Source: Clostridium estertheticum (GTDB taxonomy: Bacteria; Bacillota; Clostridia; Clostridiales; Clostridiaceae). Taken from it: a stretch of 64,000 nt of DNA. A program made the position numbers and the translations under genes. Location: assembly GCF_026650985.1 (NCBI RefSeq), contig NZ_CP086239.1:4106501-4170500 (forward strand). The letters are read 5' to 3'. The notes beneath the pieces are model-generated. The model saw only the letters and a program-made list of their open reading frames with translations. It was not told the DNA's origin and did no database searches. Positions 24,679 to 34,510 of the stretch are shown here, one piece after another (the first letter of the stretch is position 1; each line of letters begins with the position of its first letter).

Positions 24679-25614
24679 ATGAGCAAAATTGCTTTTATTT
24701 TTCCGGGACAGGGAGCCCAATATATTGGTATGGGCAAGGAATTATTTGAAAATATAGAGGAATGCAAAAATATATTTAATATAGCAGATAAAGAACTTAA
24801 TTTTGAATTAAGTAAACTTTGTTTTGAAGGTGAAATCGAGGAGTTAAATATTACGGAAAATACTCAGCCCGCTATTTTAACTGTTAGCATAGCAGCACTT
24901 ATGGCATTACAAAAACATGGTATAAAGTGCGATGTTACTGCAGGACTTAGTCTTGGAGAGTACTCAGCACTTGTTTGTAGTGGAGCTATGGATTTTAAAG
25001 ATGCTGTAAAGCTTGTTAAAAAGCGAGGTAGATTTATGCAAGAGGCGGTACCTGTAGGAATAGGTACTATGGCTGCTATTATTGGACTTGAGACTTCCTT
25101 AGTTGAAGAAGCATGTAACGAGGCAAAAGATTCTGGGATAGTTGAAATTGCAAATTTGAATTGCCCGGGACAAATAGTAATTGCCGGGGAAATAGCGGCG
25201 GTAGAACTTGCATGTGAAAAAGCTAAGGAAAAAGGTGCTAAACGAGCTATAGTTTTATCTGTAAGTGCACCATTCCACTCGTCTATGCTAAAGCCGGCAG
25301 CGGAGAGGTTAGAGATCGAACTTAAAAATATAAGTTTTGATGATATGACTATTCCATTAATGACGAACGTAAATGGTGATTATGTAAAAAATAAAAATGA
25401 TATCAAAGATAATTTAAAACTTCAGGTTATGAGTTCTGTTTTATGGGAGACAATTATAAAAAGAATGATAAAAGATGGTATTGATACTTTCGTAGAGATA
25501 GGACCTGGCAAAGTGTTAAGTGGTTTTGTTAAGAAAATAGATAGAAAACTTACAATTGTTAATATTGAAGATATGGATTCATTAAATAAAGCAGTAGAAT
25601 TGCTTAAAAGGTAG
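24679..25614 (+). CDS. fabD: Malonyl-CoA-ACP transacylase
   Basis: This enzyme moves malonyl groups from CoA to ACP. It has 311 residues. The start FPGQGAQYIGMG is the family signature, the catalytic serine is in GLSLGEYSAL (about 92), where His is more often Leu in this clade, and the catalytic His is in APFHSSML (about 201). The C-terminal EIGPGKVLSGF is also conserved. AAGGAGA precedes the ATG. It continues the fab operon. Confidence 0.97.
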   Translation: MSKIAFIFPGQGAQYIGMGKELFENIEECKNIFNIADKELNFELSKLCFEGEIEELNITENTQPAILTVSIAALMALQKHGIKCDVTAGLSLGEYSALVCSGAMDFKDAVKLVKKRGRFMQEAVPVGIGTMAAIIGLETSLVEEACNEAKDSGIVEIANLNCPGQIVIAGEIAAVELACEKAKEKGAKRAIVLSVSAPFHSSMLKPAAERLEIELKNISFDDMTIPLMTNVNGDYVKNKNDIKDNLKLQVMSSVLWETIIKRMIKDGIDTFVEIGPGKVLSGFVKKIDRKLTIVNIEDMDSLNKAVELLKR

Positions 25615-25665
25615 GATCAATTAAAATCTAGGGTCATTATGAAAGATGTAAAGGAGCACGAATTG

Positions 25666-26406
25666 ATGTTAAAAGGGAAAACAGCAGTGGTTACTGGAGC
25701 TAGTCGTGGTATTGGAAGAGCTATAGCATTAAAGCTTGCAAAACATGGAGCAAATGTAGTTGTTAATTATAGAAATAGCGTTGACGCAGTGCAGGAAGTA
25801 GTTAAAGAAATAGAAGCTTTAGGAGTCAAAGTACTCGCAATCCAAGCTGATATAAGTAGTTATACTGATGTAGAAAACATGATAAAAAAATCTGTTGAAG
25901 AGTTTGGAAGCATAGATATTCTAGTTAATAATGCAGGGATAACAAAAGATGGTCTTTTGATGAGAATGAAAGAAGCAGATTTTGATAGCGTTATAGATAT
26001 TAACCTAAAAGGTGCTTTTAATTGCACAAGACATGTAGCTGCTATAATGCTTAAGCAAAGAAGTGGAAGAATAATAAATATATCTTCAGTTTCTGGGCTT
26101 ACAGGAAATGCAGGGCAGGTAAATTATTCAGCTGCAAAGGCAGGCATAATAGGAATGACAAAGTCTGTAGCTAGAGAATTTGGAAGCAGGGGGGTTACTT
26201 GCAATGCAGTAGCGCCAGGATATATTCAAACTGACATGACTGAAGATTTGCCAGCTAAAGTAAAAGATACCATAATGGGTACTATTCCATTAAAGAGACT
26301 TGGAAGGCCAGAAGATGTCGCAAATGTAGTAGCATTTTTAGTAACAGACGAAGCGGCGTATATAACAGGTCAAGTTATAAATGTAGATGGCGGAATGGTA
26401 ATGTAG
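25666..26406 (+). CDS. fabG: 3-oxoacyl-ACP reductase
   Basis: This NADPH-dependent short-chain dehydrogenase reduces the keto group of 3-oxoacyl-ACP. It has 246 residues from the chosen start. TGASRGIGRAIA binds the cofactor, NNAGIT stabilises the fold, and Ser, Tyr and Lys of the active site appear in INISSVSGLTGNAGQVNYSAAKAG. The start is set at 25666 because AAGGAG is nine bases before it; an earlier in-frame ATG at 25639 would add nine unrelated residues. It follows fabD. Confidence 0.96.
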   Translation: MLKGKTAVVTGASRGIGRAIALKLAKHGANVVVNYRNSVDAVQEVVKEIEALGVKVLAIQADISSYTDVENMIKKSVEEFGSIDILVNNAGITKDGLLMRMKEADFDSVIDINLKGAFNCTRHVAAIMLKQRSGRIINISSVSGLTGNAGQVNYSAAKAGIIGMTKSVAREFGSRGVTCNAVAPGYIQTDMTEDLPAKVKDTIMGTIPLKRLGRPEDVANVVAFLVTDEAAYITGQVINVDGGMVM

Positions 26407-26420
26407 CGTCTAAAGATGAT

Positions 26421-26440
26421 TCATCACCTTAAGGTGATGA
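26421..26440. promoter_or_regulatory. Perfect 20-bp palindrome between fabG and fabF
   Basis: TCATCACCTTAAGGTGATGA is fully self-complementary and ends two bases before the fabF ribosome site. In RNA it would form a compact hairpin that may set relative expression or mark a processing site. It has no T tail. Confidence 0.6.
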
Positions 26441-26458
26441 TAAAGGAGGATTTACTTT

Positions 26459-27700
26459 ATGAAAAATAGAGTCGTTATAACAGGTATGGGAGCAGTTACG
26501 CCTATAGGAAATGATGTAAATAGTTTTTGGGATAATATAAAAAAAGGAACTTGCGGCATAGATGTAATTAAAGCTTTTGATGTTACGGATTTTAAATGTA
26601 AACTGGCTGCAGAGGTTAAAGATTTTGATGTAACGGTAGCGCTAGATAAAAGAGAAGCTAGAAAAATGGATATGTATTGTCAGTATGCAATGGTTGCAGC
26701 GAAAGAAGCGGTTGAAAACTCTGGACTAGTTTTAGAAAACGAGGACAGTGAAAAAATAGGAGTAATAGTTGGTTCAGGTATTGGTGGAATAGGTACTATT
26801 GAGAGAGAACATGCAAAGCTTTTAGAAAAAGGACCAGGTAGAGTGACGCCTTACTTAATACCTATGATAATAGGTAATATGGCAGCTGGCAACATTGCAA
26901 TAAAATATGGTGCTAAAGGTATGTGTTATAGTGTAGTTACTGCTTGCGCTACAGGAACAAATGCAATCGGAGATGCTTTTCATTTAATTCAAGATGGTAG
27001 AGCGGATATAATAATAGCCGGAGGTTCAGAAGCGTCGATAAGTCCACTTGCTTTAGCGGGTTTTACATCACTAACGGCTTTAAGCAAAAGTGAAGATCCT
27101 TTAAGAGCATCGATTCCTTTTGATAAAGAGAGAAATGGTTTTATTATGGGAGATGGTGCAGGTATAGTTATACTTGAATCTTTAGAGCATGCTACGATGA
27201 GAAACGCTAAAATATACGCAGAGGTTAGTGGGTATGGATCGACTTGTGATGCATACCACATAACTTCACCAGCACCAGATGGAGAAGGGGCTACAAGATC
27301 AATGGTAATGGCGCTTAAAGATGGTAATATTAAGCCAGAAGAAGTATCTTACATTAATGCGCATGGAACAAGCACTCCATATAATGACAAATTCGAAACA
27401 ACAGCTGTAAAATCTGCTTTTGGAGAATATGCTTATAAAATACCTATGAGTTCAACAAAGTCTATGACAGGACATCTTCTTGGAGCATCAGGAGCAATAG
27501 AGGCTATAGTATGTGTAAAAGCGTTAGAAGAAGGGTTTGTGCCAGCAACTATAGGGTATAAAGTACCGGATGAAGATTGTGATTTGGATATCGTTCCAAA
27601 CATAGGCCGAAAACAGCAGCTTAAATATGCAATGTCAAATTCTTTTGGATTCGGCGGTCATGATGCTACTATATTATTAAAAAAATGGGATGGTAGATAA
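26459..27700 (+). CDS. fabF: 3-oxoacyl-ACP synthase II
   Basis: This elongation condensing enzyme has 413 residues. The catalytic Cys is in VVTACATGTNAIGDAF (about 164), with His residues in NAHGTSTPYND (about 303) and MTGHLLGASGAIEA (about 340), and the C-terminal NSFGFGGHDATILLKK motif is present. AAAGGAGG precedes the ATG. Only two bases separate its stop codon from the accB start, so the two are translationally coupled. Confidence 0.97.
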   Translation: MKNRVVITGMGAVTPIGNDVNSFWDNIKKGTCGIDVIKAFDVTDFKCKLAAEVKDFDVTVALDKREARKMDMYCQYAMVAAKEAVENSGLVLENEDSEKIGVIVGSGIGGIGTIEREHAKLLEKGPGRVTPYLIPMIIGNMAAGNIAIKYGAKGMCYSVVTACATGTNAIGDAFHLIQDGRADIIIAGGSEASISPLALAGFTSLTALSKSEDPLRASIPFDKERNGFIMGDGAGIVILESLEHATMRNAKIYAEVSGYGSTCDAYHITSPAPDGEGATRSMVMALKDGNIKPEEVSYINAHGTSTPYNDKFETTAVKSAFGEYAYKIPMSSTKSMTGHLLGASGAIEAIVCVKALEEGFVPATIGYKVPDEDCDLDIVPNIGRKQQLKYAMSNSFGFGGHDATILLKKWDGR

Positions 27701-27702
27701 CT

Positions 27703-28212
27703 ATGGATTATAAAAATATTCAAGATTTAATAAAAACAGTTAGTGCTTCGCAAATAACTTGTTTTGAAATTGAGACAGAGGGTATTAGAATAAAGATGGA
27801 GAAAAAAGAAGCACAGGTGGTAGTAGAAAGAATCCCTGCAAATGTTACACATATAGAGTCAGTTACTCATGAACCATTGACTAAGGAAAATATAGAAATG
27901 CAGGAAGTGCATGCAGAAAAAACAGAAAATGATGTTTCTAAAAATACAGTGAATACAATACCCGATGAAAACATATTTATAGTTAAATCACCTATTGTTG
28001 GAACTATGTATACTTCTCCAAGCGCTGAATCAAAGAATTTTGTGAAAGTTGGATCTATTGTTAAAGTGGGAGATACACTTTGTATATTAGAGGCTATGAA
28101 ACTTATGAATGAAATTGAAAGTGAAGTAGACGGAGAAGTTTTAGAAGTATTAGTCTCTAATGAAGATATGGTAGAGTACGGTCAACCATTATTTAAAATA
28201 AGAAAGAACTAG
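27703..28212 (+). CDS. accB: Biotin carboxyl carrier protein of acetyl-CoA carboxylase
   Basis: This 169-residue carrier swings carboxybiotin between AccC and AccAD. A short N-terminal domain (1-45), a flexible glutamate/threonine-rich linker (about 46-90) and the C-terminal biotinyl domain (about 93-169) are visible. The biotin lysine lies in CILEAMKLMNEIE. There is no strong ribosome site, which agrees with coupling to fabF just upstream. Confidence 0.96.
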   Translation: MDYKNIQDLIKTVSASQITCFEIETEGIRIKMEKKEAQVVVERIPANVTHIESVTHEPLTKENIEMQEVHAEKTENDVSKNTVNTIPDENIFIVKSPIVGTMYTSPSAESKNFVKVGSIVKVGDTLCILEAMKLMNEIESEVDGEVLEVLVSNEDMVEYGQPLFKIRKN

Positions 28213-28281
28213 TGCATAAAAAGGTAACTTAAAATCGACATTTATCTATTGATTTAATAACTCAGGAGGTGGAGGATTAAC

Positions 28282-28737
28282 ATGGAAAATATAGAAGCTA
28301 TAAAAGGTATTACTTTAGATGTAAAACAAATTCAAAAAATTATTCCTCATAGATATCCATTTTTATTTGTGGATAAAGTAGAGGAATTAGAACCAGGAAA
28401 AAGAGCAGTTGGGTATAAGAATATTACTATGAATGAGTACTTTTTTCAAGGCCATTTCCCGGAGGAGCCTATACTTCCCGGAGTAATTATTATTGAGGCT
28501 CTTGCACAAGTTGGAGCAGTCGCTCTTTTAAGTATGGAAGAGTATAAAGGTAAAATTGCTTATTTTGGTGGTATTAACAAAGCAAAATTCAAGAGAAAAG
28601 TTGTTCCAGGAGATGTACTTAAGCTTGAGGTAGAGATAATTAAGATGAAGGGACCTGTTGGAATAGGTCTTGGAATAGCGACCGTAAATGGAGTAAAGGC
28701 AGCGCAAGCTGAAATTACGTTTGCGGTAGGTATTTAA
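28282..28737 (+). CDS. fabZ: 3-hydroxyacyl-ACP dehydratase FabZ
   Basis: This 151-residue single-hotdog dehydratase removes water from 3-hydroxyacyl-ACP. [11 protein letters not shown] is the family opening, and the catalytic His and Glu lie in [32 protein letters not shown] precedes the ATG. It sits between accB and accC, the common clostridial order. Confidence 0.97.
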   Translation: MENIEAIKGITLDVKQIQKIIPHRYPFLFVDKVEELEPGKRAVGYKNITMNEYFFQGHFPEEPILPGVIIIEALAQVGAVALLSMEEYKGKIAYFGGINKAKFKRKVVPGDVLKLEVEIIKMKGPVGIGLGIATVNGVKAAQAEITFAVGI

Positions 28738-28788
28738 AAAATTTAAATACTTTAGTAAATAAATTTAAGTATGGGGAAGGTAAACAAT

Positions 28789-30135
28789 ATGTTTAAGAAG
28801 ATATTAATTGCTAATAGAGGCGAGATAGCGGTAAGAATAATTCGGGCATGTAATGAAATGGGTATCCAAACTGTGGCAGTATATTCCGAGGTTGATAAGG
28901 AAGCTCTTCATACTCAAATGGCAGATGAGGCTATATGTATTGGACCTGCTAAATCTAAGGATAGTTATCTAAATATGCAAAATATATTAAGTGCTACAGT
29001 TCTTACAGGTGCAGAGGCGATCCATCCTGGCTATGGATTTTTATCTGAAAATAGTAAGTTCGCACAAATGTGTGAGGAATGTAATATAAAATATATAGGC
29101 CCTAATTCACAAAATATTGATAACATGGGCAACAAGTTAAAGGCAAGGGAAATTATGATAAAAGCCGGAGTACCTGTTGTTCCTGGATCAGATGGAGAAA
29201 TTGTTTCTGAAACAGATGCTTTAGAATCAGCTGAGAAAATAGGATACCCTGTAATGATAAAGGCTTCAGCAGGAGGCGGGGGAAGAGGTATAAGAGTTGT
29301 TAGCAAAGTAGAAGATCTCATAACTGCATTTAATACTGCGAAAACCGAGGCGGAAACTAATTTTGGTGATGGAACAATGTATATGGAAAAATTTATAGAA
29401 GAACCAAGGCACATAGAGTTTCAAATACTCGCAGATGAGCATGGAAATGTGGTTCATCTTAATGAACGAGATTGTTCTATTCAAAGACGTAATCAAAAGG
29501 TAATAGAAGAGGCACCCGGAGCTGGAATGACAAAAGAACTTAGGAAACAAATGGGTGAGGTTGCAATTAAAGCAGCTAAATCTATTAATTATAAAAATGC
29601 GGGAACTATAGAATTTTTGCTTGATAAATATGGTAAATACTATTTCATGGAAATGAATACGCGTATACAAGTGGAGCACCCAATAACAGAAATGATTACT
29701 GGGATAGATTTGGTTAAAGCCCAAATAAGAATTGCAGCAGGTCAAGTGCTTCCATACAAACAAGATGATATAAAAATTATTGGTCATGCTATTGAATGTA
29801 GAATAAATGCAGAAAATCCTAATAAAAACTTTATGCCTTGTCCAGGAGTCATTAAATCACTCCATATTCCTGGTGGATATGGAGTAAGAGTAGACAGCGC
29901 AGCATATCAAGGTTATAAAATTCCACCGACTTATGATTCTATGATAGGAAAGCTTATTGTTCATGGAAAAGACAGAGACGAAGCAATATGTAAAATGAGA
30001 AGAGCACTTGGTGAATTTATAATAGAAGGAGTCGATACCAATATAGACTTCCAATTTAAGATAGTAAATAATAAAGATTTTATAAAAGGTAAATTTGATA
30101 CTGGTTTTATTGGTAAAGAATTTAAAAATATTTAA
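28789..30135 (+). CDS. accC: Biotin carboxylase subunit of acetyl-CoA carboxylase
   Basis: This ATP-grasp enzyme carboxylates biotin on AccB. The N-terminus KILIANRGEIAVRIIRACNE, the glycine-rich ATP loop KASAGGGGRGIRVV, and the catalytic MEMNTRIQVEHPITEM segment are all present. It has 448 residues from the chosen ATG at 28789; GGGAAGG precedes this ATG, whereas the in-frame ATG six codons earlier lacks a ribosome site. The gene continues the fab-acc operon. Confidence 0.97.
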   Translation: MFKKILIANRGEIAVRIIRACNEMGIQTVAVYSEVDKEALHTQMADEAICIGPAKSKDSYLNMQNILSATVLTGAEAIHPGYGFLSENSKFAQMCEECNIKYIGPNSQNIDNMGNKLKAREIMIKAGVPVVPGSDGEIVSETDALESAEKIGYPVMIKASAGGGGRGIRVVSKVEDLITAFNTAKTEAETNFGDGTMYMEKFIEEPRHIEFQILADEHGNVVHLNERDCSIQRRNQKVIEEAPGAGMTKELRKQMGEVAIKAAKSINYKNAGTIEFLLDKYGKYYFMEMNTRIQVEHPITEMITGIDLVKAQIRIAAGQVLPYKQDDIKIIGHAIECRINAENPNKNFMPCPGVIKSLHIPGGYGVRVDSAAYQGYKIPPTYDSMIGKLIVHGKDRDEAICKMRRALGEFIIEGVDTNIDFQFKIVNNKDFIKGKFDTGFIGKEFKNI

Positions 30136-30248
30136 AGTAGCTGAATGTATACTGGAATTTATTACTTAAAAGTTTTATACTATGAGAGTAGTATTTATTA
30201 TATATGCTATAAATTGAAGTGGGTATATTTTTAGAAAGGGGTAGTTAT

Positions 30249-31109
30249 ATGTTTGAGTTTAAACGTATATTTAAAAAGAGTAAATATATTGAGGTTAAAA
30301 ATTTAGAAAATGAAGATGGCGATAAAAAACCTAATATCCCTTCAGGAATGTGGGTTAAATGCGAAACCTGTGGTAAAATTCTTTATAAAAAGGATTTAGA
30401 GAGTAGCATAATGACCTGTGATAATTGTAAAACCCATTTCAGAATCGGGTGTCGTGAAAGAATAGATTATACTATAGATAAAGGTACTTTTAAAGAATAC
30501 GATGAATTTATGATATCAGATAACCCTATAGATTTTAAGGGATATACGGAGAAACTTCAAACTATACGTGATAAAACTTTATTAAATGAAGCAGTAATAA
30601 CTGGAGAAGGAAAGATAAACGGGCAAGATACGCTAATTGCGGTGATGGATAGTAATTTTATGATGGGAAGTATGGGATCTGTAGTTGGAGAGAAAATTAC
30701 GAGGGTCATTGAAAAAGCAACAGAGAGTAAAAAACCAATTATTATATTTACAGCCTCAGGGGGAGCTAGGATGCAGGAGGGTATATTTTCTCTAATGCAA
30801 ATGGCTAAAACTAGTGCTGCTATTGCAAGACATAATGAAAGCGGTAATCTTTATATAACTGTTCTTACAGATCCAACCACAGGTGGAGTTACAGCAAGTT
30901 TCGCAACTCTTGGAGATATAATTCTCGCAGAACCTAATGCACTAATAGGGTTCGCAGGTAAAAGAGTTATAGAGCAGACATTAAAGCAGCAATTGCCTGA
31001 GGGATTCCAAAGGGCCGAATTTTTGCTTGAGAAGGGTTTTATAGACAAGATAGTGGATAGAAAAGTTATGAAGGAAACTTTAGCGCAGATATTGAAACTT
31101 CATTTATAG
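30249..31109 (+). CDS. accD: Acetyl-CoA carboxylase carboxyltransferase beta subunit
   Basis: This 286-residue subunit contains an N-terminal four-cysteine zinc ribbon (C-x2-C in KCETCGK and C-x2-C in TCDNCKTHF) and a crotonase-like carboxyltransferase fold with [20 protein letters not shown] and [12 protein letters not shown]. It pairs with AccA to move the carboxyl group to acetyl-CoA. The start is placed at 30249, after AAAGGGG; an in-frame GTG at 30219 adds 10 residues without support. The gap to accC is about 110 bases. Confidence 0.96.
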   Translation: MFEFKRIFKKSKYIEVKNLENEDGDKKPNIPSGMWVKCETCGKILYKKDLESSIMTCDNCKTHFRIGCRERIDYTIDKGTFKEYDEFMISDNPIDFKGYTEKLQTIRDKTLLNEAVITGEGKINGQDTLIAVMDSNFMMGSMGSVVGEKITRVIEKATESKKPIIIFTASGGARMQEGIFSLMQMAKTSAAIARHNESGNLYITVLTDPTTGGVTASFATLGDIILAEPNALIGFAGKRVIEQTLKQQLPEGFQRAEFLLEKGFIDKIVDRKVMKETLAQILKLHL

Positions 31110-31152
31110 CACCGACAGAAAGACAAAAGTAATACATAAGGAGTGAAATTTT

Positions 31153-32103
31153 ATGGTAACTTTACCTTTTGAAAAGAACATGTATGAACTTAAAAGTAAA
31201 ATAGATGAGCTAAAAAATTTAGCAAAAGATCAAAATATGGATTTAGATAAAGAGATAAGACAGATGGAAATAAAGCTCTATAATATGCAAAAGGAAGCCT
31301 ATAAAAATTTAACTGCTTGGGATAAAGTAAGTATTGCAAGGCTAGTGGAACGTCCGACTGCTCTTGATTATATAAATAAAATTTTTGATTCATTTATTGA
31401 ATTACATGGTGATAGATATTATGGAGACGATGCTGCAATTGTAGGTGGAATCGCAGAGTTTAATGGTATACCTGTAACTGTTATAGCGCAGCAAAAGGGA
31501 AATAATACAAAGGAAAATATAAAGAGAAATTTTGGTATGCCAAATCCTGAAGGATATAGAAAAGCTTTAAGACTTATGAAACAGGCAGAAAAATTTAAAA
31601 GACCTGTTATTTGTTTTGTTGATACTCCAGGAGCATATTGTGGATTAGGTGCAGAAGAAAGAGGTCAAGGTGAAGCAATAGCTAGAAATCTTATGTATAT
31701 GTCAACTTTAAAAACACCAATAATTTCAATAGTCATTGGTGAAGGTGGAAGTGGTGGAGCTTTAGCAATGGCGGTAGCGGATGAAGTTTGGATGCTCGAG
31801 CATGCAATTTACTCTATTTTATCACCGGAAGGTTTTGCTAGTATATTATATAAAGATGCAAGTCTTGCGAGTGAAGCAGCTAATGCGATGAAAATAACAG
31901 CTCAGGATTTGATAAATTACGAAATAATAGATAGAATTATAAAAGAACCTCTAGGCGGAGCACATACTAATGTAGATGAGATGTCAATTAGTATTAAACG
32001 TAATTTGGAGGAAGCAATTGGTAGATTAAAACGTGAATCGATAGAATCCCTTCTTACCAAAAGATATTATAAGTTTAGAAAGATTGGTAAGGTAGTAGAA
32101 TAA
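31153..32103 (+). CDS. accA: Acetyl-CoA carboxylase carboxyltransferase alpha subunit
   Basis: This 316-residue partner of AccD has a helical N-terminal part (about 1-60) and then the crotonase fold with [56 protein letters not shown] and [20 protein letters not shown], all family signatures. AAGGAGTG precedes the ATG. It is the last gene of the operon, followed by a terminator. Confidence 0.97.
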   Translation: MVTLPFEKNMYELKSKIDELKNLAKDQNMDLDKEIRQMEIKLYNMQKEAYKNLTAWDKVSIARLVERPTALDYINKIFDSFIELHGDRYYGDDAAIVGGIAEFNGIPVTVIAQQKGNNTKENIKRNFGMPNPEGYRKALRLMKQAEKFKRPVICFVDTPGAYCGLGAEERGQGEAIARNLMYMSTLKTPIISIVIGEGGSGGALAMAVADEVWMLEHAIYSILSPEGFASILYKDASLASEAANAMKITAQDLINYEIIDRIIKEPLGGAHTNVDEMSISIKRNLEEAIGRLKRESIESLLTKRYYKFRKIGKVVE

Positions 32104-32129
32104 TTAGTAATTTTCACTTCAATTAATCT

Positions 32130-32159
32130 AGGAAAAGTATATTTGCTTTTCTTTTTTTG
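32130..32159 (+). terminator. Terminator of the fab-acc operon
   Basis: GAAAAG (32132-32137) pairs with CTTTTC (32146-32151) and is followed by a run of T. Confidence 0.78.
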
Positions 32160-32227
32160 TATAGAGGTGTATATATAGAATAAAAGGTAAAAATAATATT
32201 TAAAGAATGGCAAAGGGGATTTAAGTT

Positions 32228-33109
32228 ATGAGGAAAACACATAGTGAAATAATTCTAGTAATAGATTCAGGATGCGATTTACCTTTAGAATATATTAAAC
32301 AGGATAATATAGTACCATTAGGGTTGATTTGTAATTTTAAAGGGCAAGCAATAGAAGATGATTTTGGAGAGAATTTTACCCGAAAAGATTTTTATGATGC
32401 TTTAAGGCAGGGAGAAACGCCTACTACATCACAAATTAATAGCCAAATATATTTAGATGTATTTAAAAAGTATGTTTTACTGAAAAAGTCTATAATATAT
32501 ATTGCATTGTCTTCTGCATTAACTGGAACCATTAATAGCGCAAATATAGCAAGAGAAACTATACTTGAAGATTTTCCAGATGCTGATATAAGAATAGTAG
32601 ATAGTAAATGTGCAAGCCTTGGACAAGGACTTTTAACATATTATGCATATGAAATGTTGAAGAGTGGAAAATCTACAGGAGAGATAGTTAAATGGCTTGA
32701 GGAGAATAAACTAAGGATTAATCATTGGTTTACGGTTAATGATTTAAACCATTTAAAAAGAGGTGGAAGGATATCTAGTTCTGCAGCAGCTGTTGGTACA
32801 TTACTAAATATAAAACCTGTTTTATTTGTGGACAACGAAGGAAGGCTTATACCATTTTCTAAGTGTAGAGGAAGAAAAAAAGCAATAAGTACTTTAGTAC
32901 AAAAGTTTAAGGAAAAGTCAGATCCAAGCATTAAACAGGTTATTGCAATAAGTCATGGGGATTGCCTAGGAGATGCATTAGCTTTAGAATTATTACTTAG
33001 AGAAAACGGAAATGTTAAGGACGTTATTTTAAATTATGTTGGAACGGCAGTAGGGTCACATGTAGGACCAGAGATGTTAGGAATATTTTTTATAGCAAAG
33101 GAAAGATAA
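32228..33109 (+). CDS. DegV family fatty-acid-binding protein
   Basis: This 293-residue protein is a member of the DegV/FakB family. The N-terminal VIDSGCDLPLEYI, the PTTSQIN motif, IALSSALTGTINSA and VDSKCASLGQGLL are characteristic, as is the LKRGGRISSS region. FakB-type members bind a fatty acid for phosphorylation by FakA. Its place directly after the fatty-acid operon suggests a related role, but no FakA gene lies here and it has its own leader after a terminator. AAAGGGGA precedes the ATG. Confidence 0.92.
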   Translation: MRKTHSEIILVIDSGCDLPLEYIKQDNIVPLGLICNFKGQAIEDDFGENFTRKDFYDALRQGETPTTSQINSQIYLDVFKKYVLLKKSIIYIALSSALTGTINSANIARETILEDFPDADIRIVDSKCASLGQGLLTYYAYEMLKSGKSTGEIVKWLEENKLRINHWFTVNDLNHLKRGGRISSSAAAVGTLLNIKPVLFVDNEGRLIPFSKCRGRKKAISTLVQKFKEKSDPSIKQVIAISHGDCLGDALALELLLRENGNVKDVILNYVGTAVGSHVGPEMLGIFFIAKER

Positions 33110-33186
33110 AAGATTGGATATTTTAATAGTAATAAATCGCAATTATAATAACACATCATATATTAATATAAGATCATTATAATATA

Positions 33187-33225
33187 GTAAAAGGAAGATG
33201 TCATAGGGCATCTTCCTTTTGCTTT
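33187..33225. terminator. Hairpin terminator between convergent genes
   Basis: AAAAGGAAGATG (33189-33200) pairs with CATCTTCCTTTT (33209-33220). The T tail is weak on both strands, but the position between the convergent degV-like and SASP-like genes fits. Confidence 0.7.
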
Positions 33226-33240
33226 AGGAATATTCAAAAA

Positions 33241-33387
33241 CTATTTTGTTTCTTTCCCTAATTTTTTAGATTCTTTAGAAACACCTATTTCATTAGCAGT
33301 TTCCATTCTCATTTTATCTAACTCTTTTTTCGTTTTCTGACTAGCTTTTTTATTGTCTTTACTGTTTTTGTTGTCTTTATGTGACAT
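33241..33387 (-). CDS. Short SASP-like protein (alpha/beta-type, N-terminal half only)
   Basis: This 48-residue lysine-rich protein has a central KELDKMRMETANEIGV, which resembles the first conserved helix of alpha/beta-type small acid-soluble spore proteins (normally ...LDxMKxEIAxELGV). Those coat and protect spore DNA. The second conserved helix is missing, so this is either a short variant or a truncated relic. AAGGAGG is correctly placed before the ATG, which favours a working gene. Confidence 0.6.
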   Translation of the reverse strand: MSHKDNKNSKDNKKASQKTKKELDKMRMETANEIGVSKESKKLGKETK

Positions 33388-33575
33388 ATAAATAGCCTCC
33401 TTATATTTTTAAGAGCACATAATAATTATTAATCCATTACTCTTAATATTAAACATTTCAATATTATTATAACCAAATTTTATATGCTTATGCTATAAAA
33501 TGTTATTAATTAAAATGTTACTTCTAATGATATAATACTGTTATTAAATAAATTTACATTGGAGGAGTTATTGAT

Positions 33576-34385
33576 ATGGATAAAACAATAGGATTTATAG
33601 GTTGTGGGAATATGGCAAGGGCTATGATAAGTGGAATAGTTAAATCAAATTTAGTCCCTAGCGAAAATATAATAGCAAGTAATCCATCGGATAAGAATTT
33701 AAGTAAGGTAAAAGAAGAACATAATATTAAAGTAACAAATGATAACATGGAAGTTGCAAGGGTTTCCGATATAGTAATACTTGCTGTAAAACCTTATAAA
33801 TATTTTGAAGTTATTGAGGATATAAAGTCCTTCTTAAAGAAGGATGTAGTTATAGTAACCATAGCCGCAGGAATAACGTTAGAGCGTATGAGCACTTTAT
33901 TAGGGGAGAAAGCAAAGGTTATAAGAACCATGCCCAATACCCCAGCGCTTGTAGGCGAGGGAATGAGTGCACTTTGTTCAAATGCAAATATAACTCCTGA
34001 TGAGTTACAAGATGTATTGAAAATATTTGAAAGTTTTGGCAAGGTAGAAATATTAGAGGAAAAACTTATTGACGTGGTTCCGTCGGTTAGTGGATCATCT
34101 CCGGCTTATGTGTATATGTTTATTGAAGCCCTAGGTGATGGTGCAGTACTTCAAGGAATGCCAAGAGGCAAAGCTTATAAAATGGCAGCACAGGCAGTGC
34201 TAGGGGCTGCTAAAATGGTGCTTGAGACTGGTGAACATCCAGGGAAACTTAAAGACGATGTATGTTCACCGGGGGGAACTACTATAGAGGCAGTATACGC
34301 ATTAGAAAAGAATAATTTTAGAGGTACTGTAATTTCAGCTATGGAGAGTTGCACGGAGAAGGCAATAAAAATGGGTAAAAATTAA
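33576..34385 (+). CDS. proC: Pyrroline-5-carboxylate reductase
   Basis: This enzyme reduces pyrroline-5-carboxylate to proline with NAD(P)H. At 269 residues it has normal length. The Rossmann start GFIGCGNMARAMISG, the VILAVKPYKY segment, RTMPNTPALVGEGM, and the substrate-binding C-terminal SGSSPAYVYMFIEALGDGAV and LKDDVCSPGGTTIEA are all present. GGAGGAG precedes the ATG. No proA or proB is adjacent. Confidence 0.97.
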   Translation: MDKTIGFIGCGNMARAMISGIVKSNLVPSENIIASNPSDKNLSKVKEEHNIKVTNDNMEVARVSDIVILAVKPYKYFEVIEDIKSFLKKDVVIVTIAAGITLERMSTLLGEKAKVIRTMPNTPALVGEGMSALCSNANITPDELQDVLKIFESFGKVEILEEKLIDVVPSVSGSSPAYVYMFIEALGDGAVLQGMPRGKAYKMAAQAVLGAAKMVLETGEHPGKLKDDVCSPGGTTIEAVYALEKNNFRGTVISAMESCTEKAIKMGKN

Positions 34386-34510
34386 ATGAATAGAGTTTAT
34401 ACTTTGTTTATAATTTGTTTATAGAAAGTAGAGACATGTACTTTAAAATAGAATTATGAAAGACTTTCATGTTAAAAAGCAAATTTATAACAAAGAGGAG
34501 ATTAAATAAA

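Noticed and set aside
29266-29787. A 173-codon minus-strand frame inside accC
   Set aside because: It is antisense to a highly conserved gene, has unnatural aromatic and cysteine content and no ribosome site; a shadow frame.
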